This document shows, piece after piece, positions 12,725-23,053 of a stretch of 64,000 nucleotides of DNA. The DNA is from Lumnitzera littorea (taxonomy: Eukaryota > Streptophyta > Magnoliopsida > Myrtales > Combretaceae). The first letter of the stretch is position 1, and each line of letters begins with the position of its first letter. The stretch covers positions 131,961,555 to 132,025,554 of the forward strand of contig JAMXBB010000001.1 in NCBI GenBank assembly GCA_024138015.1, written 5' to 3'. Both the position numbers and the translations under genes were made by a program. The notes beneath the pieces were generated by a model, which did not search any database, was not told the DNA's origin, and was given only the letters and a program-made list of their open reading frames with translations.

Positions 12725-12991
12725 GTCCTTCAACTACATCTAAAGTTTCTAATCTAACTCTCGCAATTGGGCTTTAATGTTGTCTAGCATTTCTAAAGCC
12801 CAATTCATAGGCCTCTCACTTTTTTTAACTTGAGCTAACAAGGCCCTATTAGAGGCCTCAGTACACCTAGCCCTTTGCTTCTAGTAAGTAGCTTTAGCTT
12901 GTAGCAGCTGCTTATGGATTTCTAAGGTAACTGGCAGTTTTTAATTATTCTCTTGTTGGTTACCCACCATTTTTAGTTCTACATATTTCAT
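12725..12991 (-). pseudogene. Degenerate coiled-coil ORF upstream of gag
   Basis: A minus-strand frame from the ATG at 12991-12989 gives a Q/K/E-rich, helix-forming sequence (for example LEIHKQLLQAKATY, then ALLAQVKKSERPMNWALEML). It is broken by a few stops. It lies between the primer site and the gag remnant. Ogre elements often carry an extra ORF of unknown function in this place. Linking the two is inference. Confidence 0.35.
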
Positions 12992-13918
12992 GGACAATAA
13001 TCAATCATCAATGTAGAAAAAGAAAACATATGGAAATATGTAGGTGTTGGGATCGTTTGGGTTAATACATTACTCCCTTGAGTTGCAACACTACTATTAT
13101 TTTCAAAACCTTGATTACATTAAAACTTTTGAACGATCAATAGGGTTGCAATTTCTTAAGGGTAGTGTATTAACTCAAGGAGGAGAGTATATGCAATTAG
13201 GGTAGGTTTTGAAAAGATCTTTAAGTTTTGTGACCTCGCTTATTAAAAAACACTTTCATTGGTCACATTAAGTTTAAGTGAGGTGGCCTAATCAATCCCG
13301 AGCGGTAGTTACACCACAACACTCAAAGCTTAAATGGCCTCTTTCCTAAGATCCTAAGATAGCTTGGGTTTGACCGCATCTACCTTGCACTTTTAATGTA
13401 ACAAATGACTCCCCATATCCCAAAGTATGTGACATGCAAGATAGATAAAAGATGAGAGTGATTTTTAGGAAAATACGAGGAAAGAAGTTTCAGATTTATC
13501 TTTTCTTTTATAACAATGCCACCCTAAAACCTTGAAGGATGTATGTAAGAAGGACAGGTTATAGAGGTCCTTAAACTTTGTGACCTCATGCATTTCTTAC
13601 AAAACGGTTCCTTAGTTACATCGAAGTTTAAGTAGGGTAGCCTAATTGGCCTCAAATGGTGGTTGCCTTACTATGCTCAGAACTTACACAATTGCTCCCT
13701 ATCCTAAGGTCCTACGATGGCTCAGGTTTAACCGTATCTATCATGTGTTCACAGCACAAGAAAATAAATCAACCCCCAGCCTAAAAATAATTAAATACAT
13801 AAAACTAAACCTGCAAAAAACGTTAGTACAATAATGATATAAATAACATAGAAAATACACTAAGGTGATTTTTAGGGATTAATTTTAGAAAGTCGAATGG
13901 TTAACCTTCTTGAGATAA

Positions 13919-13937
13919 GTCCCTAGTGGAGTTACCA
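13919..13937 (-). promoter_or_regulatory. Primer-binding site, probably tRNA-Arg type
   Basis: On the minus strand this reads TGGTAACTCCACTAGGGAC, three bases after the end of the right LTR. It resembles the TGGCGACTCC.CTGGGGA site known in Ogre-type elements, where tRNA-Arg is the primer, with several substitutions. It defines 13941-16431 as the 5' LTR and so the minus-strand sense of the element. Confidence 0.5.
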
Positions 13938-13940
13938 AGC

Positions 13941-16431
13941 TGTCAAGCCTAGTTTTTTATCCTCTTGGTTCTTTTATAAAATGGGCCTTCTTTAAACTGA
14001 CCAGTACTAAACCTTACCTGTTTAATACCGATCATCGACTAGGGTTTAAAAAAAAACTGTTTCCTTTTGTTTTGAAAACAACTTTAGAGTCTCCACCCGA
14101 TTGGAGTTGAGAAAAACAATTAAGTTATAACCAATTGGATGAATTAGTTATAACTTAGCCATTAGTCTAATGATTAAAACCAATTTTATAAAATGGTTTT
14201 TTGAGACCAAAGAATCTGGATCCGGGGGTTAGGAATTTTAAACCTTTACGGGTATCATTGACTTTCCAAAATTAACTTTAATCTTTAAAAATCACTTTTC
14301 AATTTTAACAGACAAAACTTGATTATTAGTTACTTTAATTGGATAAATGAAGTAATCTAAACTAAAAAAGGAAAATTAAGTTTTTTCATTTTTATTGTCA
14401 CTCTGTAGATGCCTACGTACTCGTTATTCGAGATGAGACGTACATGATTCTTTTTACGAAAACTTTAGTGGATCGAGTTGATTTTAATTTGGAAACATGT
14501 TAGTTTTACGTTTTTAGTTTAATTTAGTTTATTTAAGAAAAATTCTAACAAAGGTCCTAAATTATATATATATTTCAAAAAATCTAAGAGTAGTCCTAAT
14601 TTGTAAATGGTTAATTTATTTTTTGTTTATTTTTGAAAACTTGATTTTTCTAAGTGTAAAAAATAATTTTTATTCGTTGACTTATTTTTTTTAATTTTAT
14701 TTATTCTATTTATTTTTATTTTTATCTATTAGACTAAAAATAAATAAAATAACTACCTTGTCTTTTTTTCATTCTTTTTCTTTTTTTTTTCTTTGTTATT
14801 ATTACATTTCAATTCACAATAAATAAAAAAAAAACAACTAAATAATCAAATAAAAAAAAATAAACAAGACTTTTGATGAGTTAAGTGCGCAGGTCAAACT
14901 TAGAGCGAATTAGACAGGTCAATCGTGGATCAGATCAGGTTAGGTGAGGCAGTCGTCTAAAAGGGGTCATAAGCATGATCGAGGGGCTTCAACTGATCAC
15001 AGGCATGACGTGGAGGTGGATGGCCGTTGTCTTCAACTAGTTACGGGTGTGATACGGAGGTGGATGGCTACTGTCTTCAACTGCTCATGGCCGTAATCGG
15101 GGGTGCAATGGTTAAGGTTTCGATGGTAGAGGAGCTTCGGGTCACAGCAGTGGATGAGGGGAGCTGAGTTAAGGAGCTCGCGTTATGGGGGAGTCATGGC
15201 GATGGTTGGAATTGCTCAATTTCCTTCGAGCGTGACTATGGGTTAGAGAAAGAGAGCACGACCGCGGGTAAAGGGAAAGAGAGATCGCGAGAGAGAGAGA
15301 AGGCTTGGGAGTGTTTTTGTGAGGTTGTAGATGGTTATGTGTATCCTTGGATGCTCGTAAGCCTCCTATTTATACACGAAAACACCAATTGTTAAAAGAA
15401 AATGCCTGAAAATCAAGTTTTTTTTCAAATTTTGGAGCTCAATTTAAATGCTCCTTTCACTGAATTTGGACGTGTTCTTGTGTTTGATTCAAAGTAGGCC
15501 ACGTAGTAAACAAAATCAAAGCAAGAGATCGGGCGTAAGTGTGTGAAATCTATGTGAAAATTGGAGCTAAAGTGGAGAGAGTAGGTTGTTCTTCACTGGT
15601 AAAGTGGAGGAAAATTTGGAAAAAATGGAGGAAAACTGAGAGAAAGTGCTAACGTGGCGTTACGTCAGCTAATCTGACCGATTACGGCGTACTACGTGTC
15701 AATGGTGAAACATGGTAGTTGTGGATGCTACGTGGCATGCCGTATGGATGCCACGTAGCACTATGTCAACACAGGTTGTCTAAACCTGTGTTGATGGCAC
15801 GAGTTAACTAAACTTGACACTGCTATGTGTCAAGATACGTGGTGTAATAAGATCTTGACAAGTAGCAATCTTTGATGTGATGAAAAAAATAAATAAATAA
15901 ATAAACTTGTACGTGTCTTCTCCAAGATTCGAACCCCTGACCTCATACTTATCCTAATGCCAATGTCCATATGCTTATTCATTAGGCCGTTGGCTTATGC
16001 CGAGTCCATATGTACAATGAACTCGGTCAACTTAGGCTAGATTTAAATTTAAGCCCAAGTTCAACGGCTCAAATTCTAAATGGGCTTAAATTTAAATCTA
16101 ATTTGAAAATAAAAAATCTACCCTAATGAAATGTTATTTTCAAAAATATTTTATTTTTTCAACTTTTCTAATTTTTTTTGTAATTTTTCAATTTTCTAAA
16201 TTTTTAAACTTTGTTTTCTAAACTTTTTATCTTTTATAGTTTCTTTCTAAAATTTCTTATTTTTTGTTCTTTTTCTTAATTTTGAAATTTTTTTATTTTT
16301 CTATAATTCTTTTCTTTTTTTTTTAAATTTCTTAATTTTTTGGGTTTTCTTTAATTTCCTATTTTTTGTGTTTTTTCTAATTTAGGACCTATAAAAATAA
16401 AAATAAAAGAGGCAAAAATTGAGTGTCTATA
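13941..16431 (-). repeat. 5' LTR of the large element, 2491 bp
   Basis: In plus orientation it starts TGTCAAGCCTAG and ends GTGTCTATA, next to the CTTAT duplication (16432-16436). The last two bases are TA, where the partner LTR has CA, a decay of the terminal dinucleotide. It gives the uninterrupted version of the partner LTR and shows the empty site of the nested insertion at about 15495. Confidence 0.85.
15922..16000 (-). ncRNA. tRNA-Arg-like / SINE-like module, LTR copy 2
   Basis: On the minus strand there is a B-box-like GGGTTCGAATC (15926-15936, a perfect core) and an A-box-like region around 15974-15997. It is the counterpart of the module at 7250-7330. Here the B box is better preserved. 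A (TTTA)n plus T-run tail follows at about 15883-15908. Confidence 0.45.
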
Positions 16432-16436
16432 CTTAT

Positions 16437-17507
16437 GAATCAAGTATAATTTATTAGATTTAAGAAGAAGAAGAAATGAATGCATGAATGTAGGTTTTCT
16501 ACATTTTGCGTTAGGCTTCATTTATAACCATCTCCACCAACTTATTTCAATTGTTGGAAGTGACACAATCACATTAGCAACAAATTTGGCACTTAATGTG
16601 ACACATCTACAACATATAGCAATGCTACAAAAGTGGCATAATCCCATTCTTTATTTGCATTACTTTATGCTCATCTCCTCTTTGACCATTATGATCTTTC
16701 ATCATCTACTTATAGTTTGAACTTGTATCTAAATGTTTGTCCTTTCCAATGTAATTTCTCTATGGTCATTACATAGTTTGCATAAGATGCTCTCAAAGAT
16801 ATTCTCAACATTCTAAATGATAAACTATCTAATGAAGTACATAAAAGAGGTATTTATATAGCTCCTAGAGAAACCTTAACTCATTAGATGAAATGGGAAA
16901 CAAATAAGATGCAAATATAAAAGTGACTCAACTTTTTGATGTCTTCAATTGACTTCATGCACCCTCTATTCGACTACTATGTCTAGCAATCAACTTGTCT
17001 ATTGGTAAGCCCTTGCTAATCGACTACGACATTAACTAACTCCAATAAACTAGCACTTTGCTTTGAAGGGTTTAACAAATTTTCCTTTCTTGGGAAGAAC
17101 TTGACCTCAAGTTCATTTTTTTTAGGTAACACATTTCAATCAAATAATGATTATGTTGATGGGTCTGATCTCTAATCTTTAGCAAGAGGTCACGTTAACC
17201 TATGATCCTTTTCCTTTACATGAGATCCCTTTGTTGCCTTTAAATAGCGTAACTTCATTGCTAATAGTGTATGCACCAACCTATTTACCTTTATCCAATA
17301 TGTATTAGCTTTATCCAAAAACTATTGATCCATATTATATTTTAATAATTTACAACTAGCATACAATAAGAGTCTATTTAACAATGGCACTAAACCCCAT
17401 CCTTGTATTCATTTATACAGAATGGTTTATCACACTACTTGGTAATGTGAATCTCTTTTATCGTTTTTATCACACAATAGAATATAATTTTGGAGTTTTC
17501 TATGTAG
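16437..17507. other. AT-rich spacer, no gene seen
   Basis: This lies between the large element and the next solo LTR. The 78-codon frame at 16484-16720 has no recognisable motif and reads as a chance hydrophobic frame. Confidence 0.5.
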
Positions 17508-17512
17508 GCAAT

Positions 17513-20500
17513 TGTCACGCCCCGAAGCGGCAGAGTCGTAACAGCCCCGCCGTGTAAACCACCCTAAGATAGAAGTTGGCCTCACAACCGCTATCCTAGA
17601 CCTGATCTACACAAGGCGTCCACAACTAACCCGCTTTGAAGTAGACAATTTGTAATTTAAATAAATCATTTACCTATAAAAGTGAGGAATTATATATATA
17701 TGTTATCATTCAATTATTGCAGTTAAAGTTTACAACATTTCTCCGTAATATATTCCCTAGTTGTTACATTATTCAAAATGGAAAGTAATTCTAGAATAAA
17801 AACTTAAACCTTAAAATATGTGTTTATTCTTCACATGTTTTTCCTCACTCCCCAGGATCCAGCAGTTGCTAGCTTCATAGTAGTTGTTGCCGCTTCTTAG
17901 CCAGCACCTGCACGATGTCTATAGGGATGTGAGCAACCACAGCTCAGTAAGTTAGGACGGAGGACTTAAAACTATACCATACACACAATAAGGTTTTCAG
18001 TCACTTATTAGTTGCAATGCATGTGCAAGCAAATGCCATCGCACGACGTTGTCCGGCCCGTCGTGAGATTAGAGAAATTGCGCCCGCTCTAATCCGGGTT
18101 GAGGAGTTACCGTTAATGCAACAGCTCACGACCAAACCCAGGCTTGTGTAATGGAGACCTTGCTCCTCCCGCGACTACCTTCGAACCACTGTCCTCATCC
18201 CCGCCGCGACCTCCTCTCCTGTCACTTAGTTCGACTGAGGATGAAGAAGGGACCATTTTGCAATCCTGCGCTATCCCTTCCGAAGAGGTCGGTATTTGGC
18301 CGGAGAGTCCTAAATCCCCTAACGGGTTGCCATGCATGCTCGATTATGATTACTGGTCGTATATTTGATTAGGTCCAGTTTAGGGTGATCAATCATTACA
18401 TACAATTCATACAGTATGTACCAGAGCAACAAACAGAATCATGGCATCACCCATAATCAAACACATGCATACATTCAACTATCTAACAAGCATAACCAAG
18501 CATAATCTTAAGCCTCCCAAAATACAGCATCGTATTAATCCCAACTTACCTCGACTCCTCGCTCGCTCACTCGAGGTCCGATTTGCTCAGGCCATCGCCG
18601 GTTATCCCTATAACACGAACGTGGTTTCAGCTTTTCATATAATTGTTATAGGTTCGTTTTATCCTATAATGCTTCTTGTTAGGTTTCGTTTAAGGTTTAA
18701 TATGCCCAATTATCTAGGTATTAAGTCTTTTACAATTATTCTAGGTTTGGGGTTAGGTTCAGGTTCGGTTTTCGCATCGATTTCTAAACCAGGTTTTTAG
18801 TTCGATTTTTAAGTAGCGTTTTATATTCCAACCCTAGAAATTAGTTTCAACCCATAATGTGAAATTAATCACATTATTTCCCGATAACCTAAATACCATC
18901 ATTACCCTTTGTCAGTGTTTATTTTACTCGGTACACTTAAATCCATATCAGTGTACCGAATTCACTCCTAATGTGACAATTTTTTTACATTTTTCATATA
19001 ATTCCATAAATTCAAGTTTCCTATCAGATTTATTGTGCATTTTTATTATTCTTAAAATATCAATTTTTATTATAATATTTTCTATTTATTATATTTTCAA
19101 TAATTACACATTATGCATTATTACATATTATGCACATAATGTATTTCCAATATTTCTATTACCCTAATTACCATCTCTAAACACCAATTATTATTTCAAA
19201 ATGTCTAAATCCATCCTAAATCAGATTTTACTCCATATTTCCCTAATTTACAAAATTAACTATTTTTTCCTATTACTCATTTATTACATAATTAACCTAA
19301 TAATTACATCTAACACCCTAAATGCTATAAGTATCATACTCCATCAGATCTTAACACCCTAAAACATCTACTTATTCACTAAGTCAGAAATTAATAATTT
19401 AATTACTTAATTAATTCTAAATTACCCATTTTATGCCTCATTTTAGGACCTAAAAATTATCTAAAAATTTCAAAAATTAATTTTTTGAAAAAGGGCTTCA
19501 TAGCACTGTTCTATATCATCTGAGTAATCTACACAAAAATTTTGGGCTTGAAACTACACTCCTAAGGTCATTTATTTCTAAATCGAAATGTGCTTGGTTT
19601 TGCACGATTTCTTAGGGGCCATATATTACGGGATATAATTTCATCAAAATAATATTTTTCCTACAAACTACATATATAAATATCTCAGAATAACAAAATT
19701 CATAATTTTCTAATTATATTTACTATTTTTACAAAATTTTACAAGATTCGGGCTGGAAATTGGACTCACCGATTTGGGTGGCTCCGGCCACCGCAGGCTG
19801 CCGTGGCCTTGTCGGCCGGCCTGGGCGCTGCCACCACCGTGTGGTGGTGGTGGCCGTCCACTTCCAGCTCCTCGTCTGGTGTGGGTTCCTTTTAAAACCC
19901 TCAACTGTACAGTTTTTCTTATTTTTTTTATTTTCTGGATTTTCTCTCGAATTTTCAACTCTCTCTAATTTTCTCTGATTTGTATCTATCCAAATGTGCT
20001 CTGTAATTTTTTCTGCTATTTATAGGGCTTTGTGGAATTTATTGTGCATTAAATGGGACAAGACAATTGCCTTATCCCTTGATTTTTAGCTTTTATGTTG
20101 TCTTAATTTAATTGGTTGAATTTTCTTTTTTAGATTCTGACTTGCCACGACCATCCTTGCATCATTCCACATCCTTCTGATTTTTTTCTGATTTTTCCAC
20201 AATTATTTTATAATTTTCTTTAATTATTTGCTTAGTTTTCGGCCAATTTTAGTAATTACGCATATTTTTATCTACACGTAAATACATGTAGGGTACACGT
20301 GAACATTCCTAAATATTATTTTGGTCATTCTAAAATTTTTAGTATACATATAATCTATCTCTACTAATTTATTAGTTATTATATTACACTTTTTGCCTTT
20401 TTGGTAATTAGCAGTTATTATGCTTAAAATTTGAAAATTTTATAGTCTCCTATTTTACTACTTATTTTCTTAAATTTAAGTTTACAGGGTCATTTTTATT

Positions 20501-20577
20501 GGTATCTTGTTAAATAATTTATAATTTGGGTTCTAAGTTCAATCCTACGGTTACTTGGCTGAACTTTGGGGCTTCCA
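17513..20577 (-). mobile_element. Solo LTR, 3.1 kb, same family as 3310-6832
   Basis: It runs from TGTCACGCCCC to GGGGCTTCCA, flanked by a perfect GCAAT duplication (17508-17512 and 20578-20582). It aligns with the nested solo LTR at the first ~110 bases, at the GCTCAGTAAGT segment (about 17942 and 3819), at the CCTTCGAACCAC segment (about 18178 and 4053), at a GC-rich island, at the TATA box and at the end. Short open frames around 18113-18370 lie in the aligned LTR and are not host genes. Confidence 0.85.
20016..20025 (-). promoter_or_regulatory. TATA box of solo LTR (17513-20577)
   Basis: CTATAAATAG on the minus strand, about 555 bases from the inferred LTR start. It matches the position of the TATA box of the sister LTR. 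Confidence 0.55.
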
Positions 20578-20582
20578 GCAAT

Positions 20583-21897
20583 CATAGTTCTTTATTATAC
20601 AGTTACCACTATAAGTAACAAGGTTATGCAATTGATCAATAATAATGTACATAGTTTTAAATAATTAATGTCATTGGATTTCCTTCTCCTATTTAAACTA
20701 AAATCCCATATGTTGAATCATAAGATTCTTGCTTGCTCTTTAGTGGGAGAGTCCTTTCTTTCTCTATTTGGCTTACAATACACTTCTTACTCTCCATATT
20801 GATACATTATTCATTATTAGATATCATACCATTATGCACAGGTAGATTATACTTATTACATTTTCCATTTGTAGGCTTCACATTTAATTTCTTAAATTTT
20901 TGCTATTTTTTGCAACTAAACTGTAATGCTTACCTCTTAAGGAACCTACTTATCTTTTATCAACTCTTGATGTTTAAGAATTGATTCATTGTTTCATCCC
21001 TTACTTATAACCACGTCAAGTTAAATCTACATATAAAACTTCTCTTTAATAATCTTAAATATCATAGTTGAAACTTCGCAAACTTAGGCCTTATTTAGAG
21101 TATTATAGTTAAGGTTATCAAACTTATAATTCTATTTAGAATTGTTATAGAGTCTATAGCATCGGAATTTAACATTGAAATATGAAAATATAATTTTCCA
21201 TAACTTATGTAAAATAGCTTTAAAAAAACTATAAATATACTTATAGTAACTAAAAAAAAAAAACTTTGAGTGCTTAGTAGAATTGAAGAAATTAAATTCT
21301 TTTTTTTTTTTATAAAAATTTCTTGATTTATAATATAACATTTAATAGAAGAATGATAATCTGAGTTGAAACTAATTTTTTTTTCCATTATTTTATTTGA
21401 AAAAAAGAGATTAATTGCAAAGAATCAAATGTTTCAGCTTATTTTAAGTCATTAATGGTATAAAGTCAAATATATAGTTTTCTTGTAAACTTTTCTATTG
21501 GAATTGGAATTTGAATGAAGATTATGAATATTAAATAAGGGACTATAAGAGAGAGAAAGAGGGAAAAAAAATGGAATAGGATAGTTAAGGAAGACAATTC
21601 AATGCCTTAATAATCAATGGGCTACTAGAAGCATAGCTTCATATATATATATATATATATATCTATTTATTTTTTGCTTATTCAACTCATATACATAGAA
21701 TCAGTAAAGTTCGTTAAAAAATAAGTTTTCATTGAGTTTAACATGTAAAATTAGTTAAAAATGTAAATTTGTATAAGAAAAAATAATTTTATACTCAATT
21801 GAACTTAGAAAAATCTCATAAAATTATAAACTTGTAGAATCGCATGGGAACAATCCCAATTTTAATAATTATGATTATAGTTCAACTTTCTTGTACA
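20583..21897. other. AT-rich spacer, no gene seen
   Basis: Low-complexity, A/T-rich sequence with a (TA)n microsatellite at about 21642-21662. The open frames at 20733-20984 and 21095-21388 are hydrophobic, low-complexity and without motifs. Confidence 0.5.
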
Positions 21898-21902
21898 ATA
21901 TA

Positions 21903-22190
21903 TGTTAAAGATACAGTAGTTTAGTAAGTTATAATTAGTTGGTAGATTACAGTTGTAGTTAGTTATTTTTGTTAGAAACAGTAACAGTTAGTTAGTTTGT
22001 TTGCTATTTTGTTTCTTTAGTTAGCACAAGTTACGACTAATGTATATAAGGAAGAGGCATGTTTATTTCTTGAGACTAAATGAGATTAACATAGATATAA
22101 CTTCTGCATTTTATATCAAGTTTCCTTCCTGTTCTACACTTTCGTAATTCTTCTGTTCACATTCCATAAACACATTACACTACTGTAACA
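21903..22190 (+). repeat. 5' LTR of copia element 1
   Basis: It begins TGTTAAAGATAC and ends CTGTAACA. A TATA-like TGTATATAAGG lies near 22040, giving a short R-U5. The partner is 26623-26910. Confidence 0.92.
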
Positions 22191-22203
22191 TAGTATAACA
22201 ACG
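22191..22203 (+). promoter_or_regulatory. Degenerate primer-binding site (initiator tRNA-Met type)
   Basis: TAGTATAACAACG abuts the 5' LTR and matches the usual TGGTATCAGAGCA of copia elements at most positions. The differences fit the general decay of this copy. Confidence 0.5.
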
Positions 22204-22205
22204 TA

Positions 22206-23053
22206 TTGTTTGAATTAATCTTAGCAACATCACCTTTGGAAGATGTCAACTCACCATATTATCTTCATCATTCCAATTCACAAAGTTCAAGAGCAATTAC
22301 GCCTGTACCATTTGGTCTTAATTACAATACATGGAGTCGATCATTTACTTTGGCACTTTCAATTCGGAACAAAATTAGTTTTATTGATAGGTCTACTCAA
22401 GAGCCAACAAAGTTTGATAAAATGTATTCAGTTTGGAGCAGGTGCAACAATTTAATTGTTGCCTAGTTGTTATGTTCAATCTCTCAACTGATTGCATCAA
22501 TAATGTTGTATATGCATTCCACCAAAGAAATTTGGGATAAACTCAAGGTACAATTCTCACAACTTGATGATACGAGAATTTGTTACTTATATCATTTGCT
22601 GAGTAGTGTTGTACAAGGTTCTAGAAGTATGGATGAGTATTTTATTGAGCTAAATATAATTTGGGAAGACTTGTGAAATTTTAGACCCCTATTGCATTGT
22701 TCGTATGGATCTTGTATACAACAATGTTTTGATAAGTTTATAAAGATGTATCAAAAAGATTATGTGTTCAAATTTCTAAATAGATTGAATGAGAGCTTCT
22801 TTGCTCTTCGATCTCAAATTTTACGCTAGATGAAGCATATAATTTAGTCGTGAGAGATGAGTTTCAAAGAGAAAATCTTCTAAAGGATATTGTTTTGATA
22901 GACGTGTCTATTATGACAACTGTAAGCAACAAAACAAGGAATAGATTAAAGATTGTTTGTAGTTATTATCAAAAGAGAGGACATTTGAAAGAAAAATGTT
23001 TTAAACCGATTGGTTTTCCACCGCATATTAAGAATAATAATGTGAGGCAATAG
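22206..23053 (+). pseudogene. Copia element 1 gag remnant
   Basis: This is the Gag region of a copia element, which would form the particle that packages the RNA. Frames at 22206-22466, 22467-22676 and 22850-23053 together follow the family order. They contain a stretch with LNYNTWSRSFTLALSIRNK and FIDRS (copia Gag N-terminal domain), then EIWDKLKVQFSQLDD and YHLLSSVVQGSRSMDEYF, then a zinc knuckle. The knuckle reads CSYYQKRGHLKEKC, so the second metal-binding cysteine has become tyrosine. Stops at 22464 and 22674 and a frame change break the gene. It starts soon after the primer site. Confidence 0.85.

Larger units (their letters stand above)
1676..16431 (-). mobile_element. Non-autonomous Ty3-gypsy retroelement, Tat/Ogre-like, 14.8 kb
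   Basis: Two LTRs (1676-7737 and 13941-16431) flank a ~6.2-kb interior, and the whole is bounded by the 5-bp repeat CTTAT (1671-1675 and 16432-16436). Three things give minus-strand sense. The LTR read that way begins TGTAGGCACCC. A primer-like site lies next to the right LTR. A broken gag is encoded on the minus strand. A purine tract abuts the left LTR. No protease, RT, RNase H or integrase could be found, so the element must have been mobilised in trans. Tandem repeats upstream of the polypurine tract are a known habit of Tat-lineage 3' untranslated regions. The left LTR was later enlarged by a nested solo LTR (3310-6832). Assignment to Tat/Ogre is inference from gag motif, primer type and layout. 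Confidence 0.8.

Noticed and set aside
18144..18800. Plus-strand ORFs in the second solo LTR
   Set aside because: They lie inside the 17513-20577 LTR and have no domain motif.
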